NCBI GenBank assembly: GCA_037013685.1
Contig: CM072899.1
Location: 1,233,479 to 1,297,478 of the forward strand
Source: Acridotheres tristis
Lineage: Eukaryota > Chordata > Aves > Passeriformes > Sturnidae
Length of the DNA stretch: 64,000 bases
Reading direction: 5' to 3'
The translations under genes and the position numbers were made by a program. The notes under the pieces were generated by a model. It had not been told where the DNA came from. It did no database searches and saw nothing but the letters and a program-made list of their open reading frames with translations. Positions within the stretch are counted from its first letter, which is position 1. Each line of letters begins with the position of its first letter. Positions 23,506 to 35,800 of the stretch are shown one piece after another.

Positions 23506-25849
23506 GCTCAGGGTCCCCAAAAATCCCCTGGACACACATTTATGGTGGCCCCATCTCATTCTGGTCCATCTCCATTTGCAATGTCAAGAGAGGAAAAAAA
23601 TTCTCTTTTTTCAACAGCTTTGAGAACTTTTTACCCCAGAAATTCCCCTGAGCCCCAGCTCCTGTCCCCAGGCATTCCCTGTGAACAAATCCTGTGGCTC
23701 CACACAGGAGCAGCTCCAGCCAAGCCCTTCCTTCATCTCCCTGCATTATAAATAATTTCCATAGAAACTGGAAATATTCCCTAAACCAACACGGGCTCCC
23801 TTATTTCCAGCAATTATCTTAAGGTCTGATTTGCATTTTAAATGTCACCTGTATAAATTAAAACTGTTTACTGCTCACACTGCCATTATTCTGAGTCATC
23901 TGACAACAGCCAGCTACAGACTCCCTTTGTTTGCTCCAGAAACTCCACCCCAGAGCATCCCTGGAGCTCTCTGGGGGCCACAGGTGCCTGGCTCCTTCTC
24001 CAGGCTCTCAAATATTCTCTTTTTCCCTGAATATTGCTCGCTGTGGCAATGAAACTCCTCCAGAGCATCCCTTGTTGTCCATTTTCCAGCTGCTGTGCAG
24101 ATGGCACAGCTGTTCTCTCTCCCAGGAAGCAGCAGCATCTTTTCTTTTCCAGCTCTGCTTTGCATTCTCCTGCAATCGTTTTTTTGTTTTTTTTTTGAAA
24201 ACTTGGAGTCACTTTTAGGTTAGAAATGACTTTTTTTTTCTTTCCTTACACTGAACTTCAAGGACAGCCAGAGCATCTCCACCTTTGAGAGGTTTGGCAA
24301 TCGCTCTGATGATTCAGGTAAGCAGCGGGCTGTGCTCTTCACGGCTCCCAGTTCAGACTGGGAATCCTCCCCTGATGCACAGAGCACACACGTCAGGCCA
24401 GCCCTGCATTCCAGTCCTTGTCCTTGCCTGTGGGGGAGCTGCTCCCCGGATCAGCTGATGGGTGACACCATTTCCCATTTCACTGAGCTTGGAAATCACC
24501 CCCCAAAGCATCAGTGCAGCCTCCGAGCACCCCAAACCTCCCCAGACCGTTTCCAACACTCAAAGCAGTACCAGGCTCTGAAATCTGCCACGCTCGGGGC
24601 AATATTCCCAAATTTTAGGTGGGGAAAATCAGAGTCCAGCCAGGTCTACCTGTGTCAGATGGATGGGAACAAGCAGCAGTGATGAGGAGCAGTTTTACAG
24701 CATTTCACCCCAAAAAAGGCTTTATAAACGTCCCTCAAAGGCAGGAGAAGCTGGAAGGGCAGGTCCTGAGCACCTGCAAAGAACTTCTGATAATTACTTG
24801 TTAATCACAGTCCCCTGGTTCTCATTATGTCACTGTAACAATTCCCAACTATTTTCTTCAATTATTGTCCCCGTTTTTTCCATCCTTCAGACAAATTCTG
24901 GCAGTTGAACCCAACTACACTTGGGATTAGAAACTGAAGAGGAGCTGCTAAAATCGCAGTTCCTGCCTGGAAATTAAAAACTGAGAGACGAAACACACTT
25001 CTCTTAAATATTCCCCAGCCAAACCTTCAATTAAAAAATAAATAAATAAAGCAGAAATATTAAAAATCCAGGAAACCTTCCCACCAGCTCTGAGCCTCAG
25101 CATGGGAGACAAAACATCTCCACTCTTTTCTCTCCAAACCAGCAGCTCCATTTCCCATTTTTCTTCCCAGGTGAAGCCCACGTGGATATGAGAGCCCCAC
25201 AAGGTGATGTCCTTCAGCATAATTGTCCAGGAAAATTATTATTCTGAGGAAGTTTATGAAATTATTATTGTGTCCAACTTTGCAGTTCAGCTTCGAGATC
25301 AGTGTGGGTGAACTAATTCCATCTCCCTAATGATTAAATGCTTCATATTAATATAACCCTGAGCAGGCAGGTTCAAGCAGCCTGCCTTGGCTTTCATTCC
25401 CTGGGATAATTAGATCTTGAGAATCATTTTGTGCCTCCTTGGCTTTGCTAAATTTGTTGTTTCTTACAAAAAAAAAGCTTTCCTGCTCCTCCCGTTGCCT
25501 TCTGTCCTCCTGGGTAAAGCATGGCTTTGCCTCTGCCTTGGAAAACCATGGATTTATGGATTTAAATCAGCTGGAAAAGCTGGAGGAGCCAGGCAGGGGA
25601 AGAGCTGGAGGAATCCCTCAGGACACAGCCAGAAATAAAGGAATTACAGCTCCTTCCTGCTGTGGCCAGAAATATTTTGACACAGAGGGTGAAACACAAA
25701 AACAGAACCTCTGCATTCTGCCAGCATTAAAACCCCTGAGCTGCTGCTGCTGCAGAGAATTCCCTGAACTTTTATCCCAGGGAAACCCCTGGGCAGGAGG
25801 AAGGAAAGGCAAGAGCAGAAAGCAAAGCAGGAGCCTGGTTTATCCTGGA

Positions 25850-26012
25850 AACCTGTGAGCTTTATTTTATCCTGGAGACCTGTGAGCCTTATTTTATCCT
25901 GGAAACCTGGGAGCTTTATTTTATCCTGGAAGCACATGAGCCTTATTTTATCCTGGAAACCTGTGAGCTTTATTTTATCCTGGAAACACATGAGCTTTGT
26001 TTTATCCTACTC
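25850..26012. repeat. Minisatellite, 27-bp unit, about 6 copies
   Basis: The unit contains TTTTATCCTGGAAACCTGTG followed by AGCTTTA. Confidence 0.93.
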
Positions 26013-27019
26013 CTCCCAGAAACAAAAAAAATTTTCTTTTCAGTCCCAGAACCAAAATACTGATGGAGCCCAAAATCCAGAGGCAGGGAGGGGGCGGGTG
26101 CACCCAGACCGAGGAAATTCCTCCCCAAGGGAATTTTCCTGCAGCACCTTTGGGATTGAGGCAGGTCGTGTCCCACTTGCAGCTGCCCCAGCCCAGTTCT
26201 TCATTTACACAGTTGGTTTTTTAATATGGAAACAGGTGTAGGGTGCATAAGATCAGAGTTTTTAAATAATAATAACACCACAAAATGCCTGGAACAAATG
26301 GCTTTTGCTGCAGCTGTATTCATTATGCAGGCAGAGCTGTCCCTAATTAGATAATATGAGATTTCTTGGCAATTCAGAAGAAAGAGCCTCGTTATTGATG
26401 GGACAAACCACACAAAGCAGTGGAGCAGAGTTTAATAAAGCAGAGAAGTATCAAAGAGAGAAAGGTTTTAATTCTTAATAAGTAGATCCATGGGTTTCAT
26501 TAACCAGCGTTCAAAGGGGTTTTTTTTTAGGGTTGCTTTTATTACCTAATTAATTAAAGCCTGACCAATAAGATAGATTAGTCCAATGGAATTGCAGCTT
26601 GTATTAATAGCAATACTAATTAATCACCGAGCTGGAGCATTCCTGTGCTCTGAGGAGAAATCATTCCAGGGGAAATGTGGAGAGAAAGCTGGAAAAGGGA
26701 AGGATGGGCTGGGCTTGGCTTTGTCCCCCAAAATGGGATTTTGATGATCATGGCCAAACTGACAAAGTGCAGGAATAAAGGTAAAATAATGAGTTCAACA
26801 TTTTAAAGGCATTTATGAGGTTTTAAATGTGCTTTTTAAAGCCTTTCCCCATGTCCCATCTCCCCATTCCCAGGATGAGGAGACTCTGGATAAACCAGGA
26901 CTGAGACAAGGGGAATTATCCCAAAATCTCTGTGACCTCCATTCACACACAAAGCCTGAATTCCAGGGAATCTCAGATGTCACATCAGACTTCCTTCCCT
27001 TCTCCTGAACATGCCCAGC

Positions 27020-27178
27020 CAGGAAAAAGAAAGGGAAAAAAAAAAAGAAAGAAAGGGAAAAAAAAAAAAGAAAGGGAAAAAAAGAAGGAGAAAGGAAGGG
27101 AAAGGAAGGAAAGGAAGAAAGAAGGGATAAAAAAAGAAGGAAAAATGAAGCAAAGGAAAAAAGAAAAAAAAGGAAAAA
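27020..27178. repeat. Homopurine (GA-rich) tract
   Basis: About 160 bp on the plus strand are almost entirely A and G, built of GGGAAAAAAA and GAAAGGAAGG blocks with very few interruptions. Such tracts can adopt triplex structures. Confidence 0.9.
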
Positions 27179-27947
27179 TAACCCCAAACAACCCCAACTC
27201 TTTTAAATCTGATTTTTCTGCCACCAAATTATGGATATAGATATGGATTTGGATTTCTCCAAATTATGGATAATTATCCTCCCTACTCTCCCCCAGCTCC
27301 CAGCTCTGCCGTGGTACATCCTTGCACTCAGCTGCAGGCAGGGAAGCAAAAGGAAAGGAGAGGGAATCATTTGCACATAAATATTTAAAAAAAAAGGAGA
27401 ATCTGTAGCTCCCACATAATTTGTTTTCTCATTAAGCAGCGTCTGCGAGCACGGGGATATTTGATCTATTAAAAATGCTTATTTAAATACTCCTTCTCGA
27501 GTTCATTTTTCCTCCTGAAGGCTGCTGCAAAAATCCATCTCCTCTGGAACAGAGGAGGGGGAAAAGCAGGTTTTTTTGTTTTTTTTTCAGGCCAGAGTTT
27601 TGTATTCCATGTGAAGTTCTGTGACAGAACCACGGTGCTGTCACAGCACGAGGATGATGATTCATGGAGCTTTCCAAGAGCTATTCGTGTCAGCAATGAC
27701 TTAGCCCAAATGAACATTATTAATAATTAACAGTATGCAGATTGCCATTATTGGAAAGCCCCTGGGCCTTACCCAGCGAGTAATTTCAATTATTCAAAAG
27801 TATTAATAAACTGAAATATTCTTTTTTTTTTTTTTCTTCCCCCGCTTAATTTGTCTGGGTTTTTTTTGTATTTTAGAGCACCTGCCTGGAGTGTGGAAAA
27901 GCCAAAGGAGTTCTCCTTATGATTTTCCAGTGCCAATTCCCCCCCAT

Positions 27948-28330
27948 AATCTCCAAATTTCAGGGAGTGCTCCCCACAGTCTCCTAATTCCAGGGAGTTT
28001 CCCCCACAATCTCCCAATTCCAGAGTTTCCCCCACAATCTCCCAATTCCAGGGAATTCTCCCCACAATCTCCCAATTCCAGAGTTTCCCCCACAATCTCC
28101 CAATTCCAGGGAATTCTCCCCACAATCTCCCAATTCCAGGGAGTTTCCCCCACAATCTCCCAATTCCAGGGAGTTTCCCCCACAATCTCCCAATTCCAGG
28201 GAGTTTCCCCCACAATCTCCCAATTCCAGGGAGTTTCCCCCACAATCTCCCAATTCCAGGGAGTTTCCCCCACAATCTCCCAATCCCAGAGAGTTTCCCC
28301 CACAATCTCCCAATTCCAGAGATTTCTCCC
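27948..28330. repeat. Minisatellite, 30-bp unit, about 12 copies
   Basis: CCAGGGAGTTTCCCCCACAA followed by TCTCCCAATT is repeated, with 25-bp variants lacking GGGAG. The central copies are identical. The 30-bp period (10 codons) keeps frames open on both strands. Confidence 0.95.
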
Positions 28331-28334
28331 TCCC

Positions 28335-30175
28335 CCTCTCCCCAGGGCAGTGGCACTGGGACACTCCCAGTCACACCAGTTGCTCCCCATGGAGACTGGA
28401 GCTCCTACTGGAACCCAGTTCAATCCAGCCCTGATCACCAAGGCTGGCCTGGGGCTGCTCCCAGTTCTCCCAGTTCTCCCAGTTCCCACCTGTGCCTTGT
28501 GCAGGAGGTCAGAGCATCCTCACCAGTTGAGGACTGGGCCATACTGGTGCCTTTCCCCCCTTACCATCATGACCTAAATAAAAAAGAACTTCCCAAGGTT
28601 TCCCCCTGGAAAATGGCAGTGACCAGCTCCGGGCACTGGGATGCTCTGGTGAGGCTGGAGCAGCTCCCCCAGCTCTTCTCTTCCAGAGCAACAAAAAACA
28701 GATTTTTCTGGGGAGGAAAAGGTGCTTTTCAGTAAAATGGTTCCAAACCAATGGCTTCTCATCAGTGTGGGGACAGATGAGAGGCTGGAGGGGCACAAAG
28801 CAGCTCGCAGGGAACATTTACTGGTGTCTTTGAGGTGGATAAACCACACGAGAGGTGATCAGTGGCACAAAATCCCTCCCTAAAAGCAGTTCCAAAGGTG
28901 AAAACTCCAGGAATTCCAAGTGTCCCCTCTCCCCCTCGGTGATGCTTTGCAGCTTAGGGCAGTGATAATCCCGCATTTTCCCCGGGAAGCTGTAAATCTG
29001 TAAATAATCGGTAAATAATCTGCTTTTCTCAGTGCTCACCCTGCAGGCAGCGAGGTTTCAGTGGCTCAGCCAAAGCCTCGAACCGCGGCACAAGGGAGGG
29101 CTCTGCTGGAAGCAAACCGGAGCTACAGCATCACACACCTCAGTGCTGCTCCAAAACCCAGCTCGTCCCGTGCTTTTTACTCGAAAAAAAAAGCGAGTTT
29201 TCAACCACAATTTCGGAGTTTTCATCTTGTATCACAAGCGATCTTTCTACGCTCCAATCACCCAGGAAAGCAACGACGGCAGGGTGGGGTTTTTTGAGAT
29301 CATTTCTTAAACGTGGGCTGGAAAAGCTGCAATCAAAGCACTCAGTCCCAATCCAGAGCTGCTGAACCCTCTGGGAGCAGATAAGGCAGCAAGACAAGAT
29401 AAGGAATGACAGCAAACAGCAGGGCAGTGACTCCTCTGGTAAATGTGCAACCACAGGGAAAACATCAGAGCTGGGGTGCTGGCCCCAAAATCAGCATTTC
29501 AGCCCCTTTACAATTGACACTTAGAAGTCTGAGTGCAGCGAAAGTAAAGAAAGGCAAAGATCTCATTATCCAAAAACCCAGAGGAACTTTAAAACCGCTG
29601 CAAAAATTCCCATCGCTGACGCCCAGCAGACATTTCCCTGGAATGTGGAGTTTGATCCACACACAGCAAACCCCTTGGCAGCTCCACCAGCCTTTGCAGC
29701 AGGACTACAAAGCAGGAGAGAGCACGAGAGATAATGCCAAGCAGAGAGAAAACAAATCCAGGAGGGAAAGGCAGCAAAAGAGAACCAATAAATCACAGGG
29801 AAGGTCAGACAGCTCATTTCCAGTTCCTGTTCTCAAACCCAGCACGAGCTGCTGGTTTTCCACGGGCTGGAGAGAGCCCTGCAGGGCTCAGTGCAGAATT
29901 CTCACCTGAACCAGGTTTTTCATGGATTGGTTGGACAAAGGATTGGGAATCCCAGCAGGGAGGTCAGGACCTGCTCGTGAGACCAGAACTGCCACACTTC
30001 ACTCACCCCACATCAATCCCTGCTCTCAGCTGCCCCCAAACCCTTATGGAGAAAAACGGGAACAGAGCCCTGTTGTTTTGGGGTGGGTTTACTCTCCTGC
30101 AGGAAGAATAAATGGGATTCTCCCAGCTCTAACCCAGTGTACAGAAGGGAGATCCCCTGCAAGACAAACACACAT
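28335..30175. other. Intergenic flank downstream of EDEM1
   Basis: No gene or repeat family was recognised apart from a three-fold TTCTCCCAG repeat near 28,465. Confidence 0.6.
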
Positions 30176-30179
30176 CCAA

Positions 30180-32797
30180 GTAGTCAAACACTAATTTTTT
30201 TTAATGCAGATTTGCAAAATGCAAGCCAAGTGTTGAAAATTCAGGACATTTCATGAAAGCACATTTGGTCCTCTTCCAAGTTTCCCATCCTCAGTTAAAT
30301 ACTTCATGGATAAATAACAATTAAGCATACATGGCACTTCTAGTTAGGAAAACCTGATATTGCACATGATACCAAGAAATACAAGAGTCTGTTTCAGCAA
30401 GTAATTCCAGCACTGTTATCAGTTCCATTTTGATTCCAAAGACTTGTACAAAAGCTCTCATTTACTTACAGAGTAAAAACGTGTCCAAGCAGTTTTACAA
30501 CAAAGAGGAAGAAAAGTCGGCTCCTGCAGGAACACCGAATCTTTTACCACCAGCCTCCATGAGGATAAAGAGCATTTCTATGGAAAAGATGACTGTCACA
30601 TCACCAGGCAACAGAAATTCCAAAGCAATTCCCCAGGGAAGCTGCCCATGTTTGGCTGGAAAGCTGCAATTCCTGTCTGGGCTGCTCCCACTCTCAGCCA
30701 CCTTTCACTATTCCTGGCAATCACCACGAAAACACAATGGCAGAAGAGTTGTGCAACTTCCTCACAGTCCTGGAATTCTCTCTGGAAGGCTCTGGGATGG
30801 ATTCTGTGCACATTCCTGGGCCGGGAGCCTCCCTGGCTTCAGGAGTTCAGAGGGCACACACACACACACACACACACACAGAGAGTGGCCAGTGTCACAT
30901 TCAGGGAGTCTGGGACAAAGGCGGAGCAGGAGGAGCCAGCACTGCACCGAGGGTGTGTCTGTCCTGGTGTCCTGGCATCCCCAACCCGTGCCCAGCCTGG
31001 CACTGCCACCCCCTGAGTCTGCTCAGAGTGGGGGATGCTGTGCTGGGCTCCCAGCCCTTCATTTCTCATGCCAGGGCTGCACGGGCCCAGCTGGCCCAGG
31101 AGCAGCATTTGGGAGCCCAGACCCCCCTGGTGTGGGTGGGCAGAAATGCCTCCCACCCTCCTGGGGGCATCCCTGCCTCTGCCCATCCTCCTCCTGCAAG
31201 CACAGCCCACACCTCTCCCAGCACCACAACGCCTGCAATTCCTGTTTTCCTGTCAAACAGACAACTCAGACACTCCAATAACACCTTTGGCAAAGCCAAT
31301 TCTACAGGAGCTGGAATCACCTCAGCTGCCTCAAACACCAAGGCAAACATTGTCTTGCAATATTTGGGGAAATTTTAACCTATTTCCCTCTGCCCCCTCC
31401 AACCCTTCACCCCTTCAAACACACAGAATAAGACTAAGAAGACTTGATGATTTTTTTTTTCTTTTTTTGCCTGAATACAAGATTCAACTTTCATGGAATA
31501 GAAGATTCTACAACAAAGTCCCTGAGGTGCATCTGTACATTAAAAGATTCCAACAATAACCTCTCCAAACTTCATATTTATTAGAAATGTTTTGAGTTGC
31601 AACACGTGGTTCATGAAAACCAATGTTGTTGTAAGAAGGTGAAAATACAGCAGATCAAGTTGCCCTTATATTTATGCCTCAATTTAAAAGTCCTTAACCC
31701 AAAAATAACATTCTACTACTTCAACTGTAGTCAAAAATTAGAAGTATATAAGCGATGGGGAACCACTGGAAAAAAAAATCCCAACTTTTTATATTTAAAA
31801 TAGTTGTTTTGGCCTCAGTTTTGTTGTCATCCCTCAAGCTCTTAACTGCTTTCTTCCTGGAAGTTCCTAGATATTCTTCCAGTATCTTAAAAAAACCCCC
31901 AAACATCTCTCTTTAAGTGACTTTGGGTTCCACTGTATTTTACAACCAGATCATCAGAAATACTTTTCTGTCTTCCCAAGGAAGCTGAGTTTTCCCTGCT
32001 AGTGAAGGGAACTTAAGGCACTACCACATGAATCCTGTCAGGAATGTGGAATAGTTTGTTCTTCGTGTACTGACACCAGTTCTTAGCAGCATCTCTCCTG
32101 AAAAGGCACTAAAATTTGGCAAACAAGGAAACTTTGGGAACTTCTGCCTGAGTGGCTTTGCAATTCCCCCTTCCCTCCCAAAAAGGCACCTGGGTTGGTT
32201 TGATCACTGCTTTCTGCAGCTACAGGCTCTCACAACCCTGCAGGTTCTGTCAGCTGTGGGTGGGAGGGATGTCACACTCTACCAACAGCTCTTACACCAC
32301 CAGCAGTTATCCCCTCCAAGAGTACACAGAGCAGTTTTGTTTCAGCAAACCCAGTGGGTTCCTACCTGAGTAGACCTTAAGGTTGTGTATTGCTAGTCAG
32401 AAAAATCCAATAATTCGACTTGGTGTAAAAAATTGCACTTCCCCACTCCTACCCCAAACCCCAAGATCATTTCAAATGAAATACCAGACCCTGCTCTAGA
32501 GGGACATTTGTAACACAGCTACAAAGAGGTAGCTAAGTGGCCAATTTGCCTTCTTTTTCCTTTTAAAATATATTCAGCCTTCATTTGCAACATTTTTCAT
32601 AGGAAGTCTTGAAACAAGAGCTGTCTGTTGAGGTGGCACAGGAGGTTACCCTGTGGAGCACTGAGCTCCAGCTCCTTTGTGTCCAAGGCAGGCCCAGGGG
32701 ACACCTGGGGGACTCAGGCTGTGCAGGGAGCAGCTGAAGGGGGAGGAATGTCTGCAGGGCAATCCCAAGCTCCCGTGAGGTTCCCCTGCAGAGTCCC
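30180..32797 (-). other. EDEM1: EDEM1 3' untranslated region (probable)
   Basis: After the stop codon lie about 2.6 kb of largely unique, AT-richer sequence. An AATAAA signal (minus strand) lies at 31577-31582. An ATTAAA signal lies at 30200-30205 with T-rich sequence beyond it. Either could end the mRNA; a long 3' UTR is usual for EDEM1. A (CA)n microsatellite and a GC-richer stretch at 30.7-31.3 kb interrupt it, so the longer end is the less certain of the two. Confidence 0.5.
30856..30881. repeat. (CA)n microsatellite
   Basis: About 13 CA units lie in the probable EDEM1 3' UTR. Confidence 0.9.
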
Positions 32798-32887
32798 TCA
32801 GATCAGTCCCACCATTCTGTCGATCTGTCTCATGTAGTTGCTCTTCAGGGGCAGCAGGTACCTCCTCTCATCAGGGACTCTGTTACA
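32798..32887 (-). CDS. EDEM1: EDEM1 coding exon 12 (terminal)
   Basis: It encodes [20 protein letters not shown] then QIDRMVGLI and a TGA stop, nearly identical to the C-terminus of known EDEM1. The acceptor is TCAACAG. Confidence 0.96.
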   Translation of the reverse strand, partial: CNRVPDERRYLLPLKSNYMRQIDRMVGLI

Positions 32888-35800
32888 CTGTTGAGAAAAT
32901 TTACACCTTTTTAAAAACTCAAATCCAAACTCAGGTAAGCCCATCCCCTCTGCAATCCTTTCAGATCCTCCCAGTACAGCAAATTGTACCAAATAACACT
33001 TTTTACTCCAATTTGCTCTCATTCTTTGCAGACTTCTAGCATAAATCCCATAAATGAGCAGCAAGTGTTTCCTCAGTGCAGGCTGCAGCTTCCAAACACA
33101 CAGCACAGCTTGTTGTGCAACTGAGATTTCCTTCACTATGACAACTGTGAATGTCTAAAATAATGCTCTTTTTCTGGAGCTTTGTGGGGAGGAGGGAAGG
33201 AGCCACACCAGAACCTACCAGCAGAGATTTAAAAAATTGTCCTTAACTGCTCCAGTGGAAGGTGTCCCTGCCCTTGGGGGTGCAATGAGATGCTCTTTAA
33301 ATTCCTTTCTGTGATTCTGTGATTCAAACCAGATCTGCTCTAGTTGGTGATGGGCACTGGAGGCACAGCTCTCAGCTGAGGCCTTGCTAAGAAAGGTCCC
33401 CTTTCCACCCCCAAAACCACACTGAGGAAAACAGGTTTGGTTTAGAAAATCCTCTGCTTCTCCCTTTGCCCCTGACAGCAACACTGGAGAGGAGTTTTAA
33501 GGGCAAAGAAAAGGGGAAGGGGAAAAGAATTGGAAGTAATTTAACAAAGAACAAACAAACTGCTGCAAAATACTTCCAAGGGGACAGGTTTCACCTTCAC
33601 CAGGATCCCTCACACGATCCCATTCCTGCTTTTCAGGGCAGCTCGTCAGGTATTTAGCATTTCTAAAGGAAACCCTCTAGAGCACTCCCTCCCAAGGGCT
33701 CAGTGGGTGCTGCCTGCCCCTTCCCCACCCCCGGCAGGAGCAGCCCGTGCATTCCTTACGTTGGAGCTGAAGTTGGCTGCCTTGAGCTCGGGGGCTTTGG
33801 TTTTGTGGCCGCTGTCCCCCCCCCCGGGCAGGATGTCCTCCCACAGCGAGCTCCGGAATCGCTCGTCCACAGACACGATGTGGCCCTCGGTAGTAAACAT
33901 GAACTTATTGCCAGATTTATGCACTGGATTCTCCTCATCGAACAACTGGAGGGGACAAGGGAGAGACAGTCATTGTAGGTGTGCCACATCCTTCATCTCC
34001 CAGGAACAAGCAGCTGGAAGCAGGTACTCACACACTTTGAGGGATCACATAAAAATACCTTTTAGTGCTAAATAAAGCTGGTGCAAATGGCAATAAATAA
34101 CCTTAATGCAAGGGATTGATCGGAGGAGTTAGAAGAGGAGAGCAGAAGAAAAACTTCTCACACGACTTAAAGTGCCCTTATTTTTCTAAGCTGCTCTGTG
34201 AGGCATTTCTAGGCTGGCATCCACTCAGTCACAGTTTTATTTGGTTTTCTGCACTAAAGGAGATTGAGAACAGGGCTTAGGCAATGTCAGCCCAAATTCT
34301 TTCTGCTGGGAGTGCCAAACCCAGTGGGGAGAAAGCAGAGGCTGCTCCAGGCAGCAATTAGCTGAGAGCTGAGCAGCAGCTCCCTCCAGCCCTGCTCCCT
34401 TTCCTGTCCAGCCTCTTCCCAAAGATCTGCAGCTCCCCAGGCTCAGGAACCACTCCTGGGCAGCTGCTCCACCTCAAATATTGGGGTGAGGTCAAAGAAA
34501 AGGAGCTGAGCCTCAATCACCCCCAAACACAAACCCCAGAGCCCTGCAGGCTGTCATTAATGATGCCTGCCCCCAACCCAACCCAGATTCTAATTAATAA
34601 CTAATAATTAATAACCTCCCGTGCCGTTTTAGTGCACAGTGGAGCACACACGTACCAGGTACAAATATTTACAGGTTTCACTGAGAAAGAAGCTCTCCAT
34701 TCGATCCTCCTTGGTCTTCTCCACCACGTGGTGCAACGTGGCATAGCCACACCTGCAACATTGGACATTGGTTTGGGGTCAGTTCCAGCTCTGCTGCTCT
34801 CTGAGTGCTGCCCAGATATTCCTTCACAGATATTCCTTCACTTCAGAGCATTCCCACTGCCGGGGCTGAAGTTCAAATGGAACAATTGTGCTGTGCAAAC
34901 ACTCACTGGTTATTGGTTCTGGGGTGCTGAGGGCTCTGGGATCACCTGAACCCCACTCAGCAGCAATGTCTGACCTGGCCAGTTGTTACACATCTGTCTA
35001 GATAACGAGTCAATTAATAATAAGGAATAAAAATTAATCGTCTTCACCCCGAGCCTTGCAAAAAGTTCAGCTATTCAATATTAAAGTCAGGGCTCACTGC
35101 TGCTGTCTTGAATTGGAATCTGATATCCAACAGCATCTGGCTTAGAGGCCATCCCTCAGCTCAGCTAAACATGAGCAGAGAAATAATCCTGCAGGATCCC
35201 TAGGAAAAATCCCAACTACTATTTTCAGCAGTTTTTAGCAGCTGATCATCAACAATGCATTTTGAAAGGCAGTGATAAAATTCCAAAGGTATAAAGTTGC
35301 CACTGGACTATAATTTCATTTTCAGATGGGAAAGAAAGAAGTGCTCAATAAATTAATCATCACTTGTGGCTCTCAAGGAGGGCTGGGTTTTCTGGTTTAC
35401 CTACATGTGGCAGACTGGATTCTATATAATATTTGTATAATAAAATGTAGGTATATAGCACTGAGAGAAGAAAAGAACATTGAAGACTGACTTTGCTTTT
35501 GTATATTTTTCCAAACTCTGCAGAATATCCATTCCCACATGAAGGTAAAATGGGTTCTTTGTGGCCTAAATAAGGAAGACAGACAAGAGTTAGAGTCAGC
35601 AATTTTAAATCCTGTAAAAATAACACAACAAAGGCCTATTGGCACCAGAGTCTTGTGTATCACAGCAAACTTATCTTTATAGGAGCATGACTTGGATTAG
35701 CCAATGCAAGCTTCTCACATTTGCTTTAGTGCAAATCCTAGAAAACCTGCAGTAAATCCAAACTCTCTGATCCCTTCCTTGTAGGCAGAGTTATTTTAGT

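Larger units (their letters stand above)
23510..27945. other. Intergenic, no gene seen
   Basis: Mostly unique sequence apart from the 25.85-kb minisatellite and the 27.02-kb purine tract. AT-rich, TAATTA-containing stretches at 26,230-26,640 and 27,360-27,800 may be conserved elements. Confidence 0.6.

Noticed and set aside
7540..28330. CRISPR-like arrays (regular repeats of about 30 bp)
   Set aside because: These are direct tandem repeats without unique spacers, in a vertebrate genome, with no cas genes.
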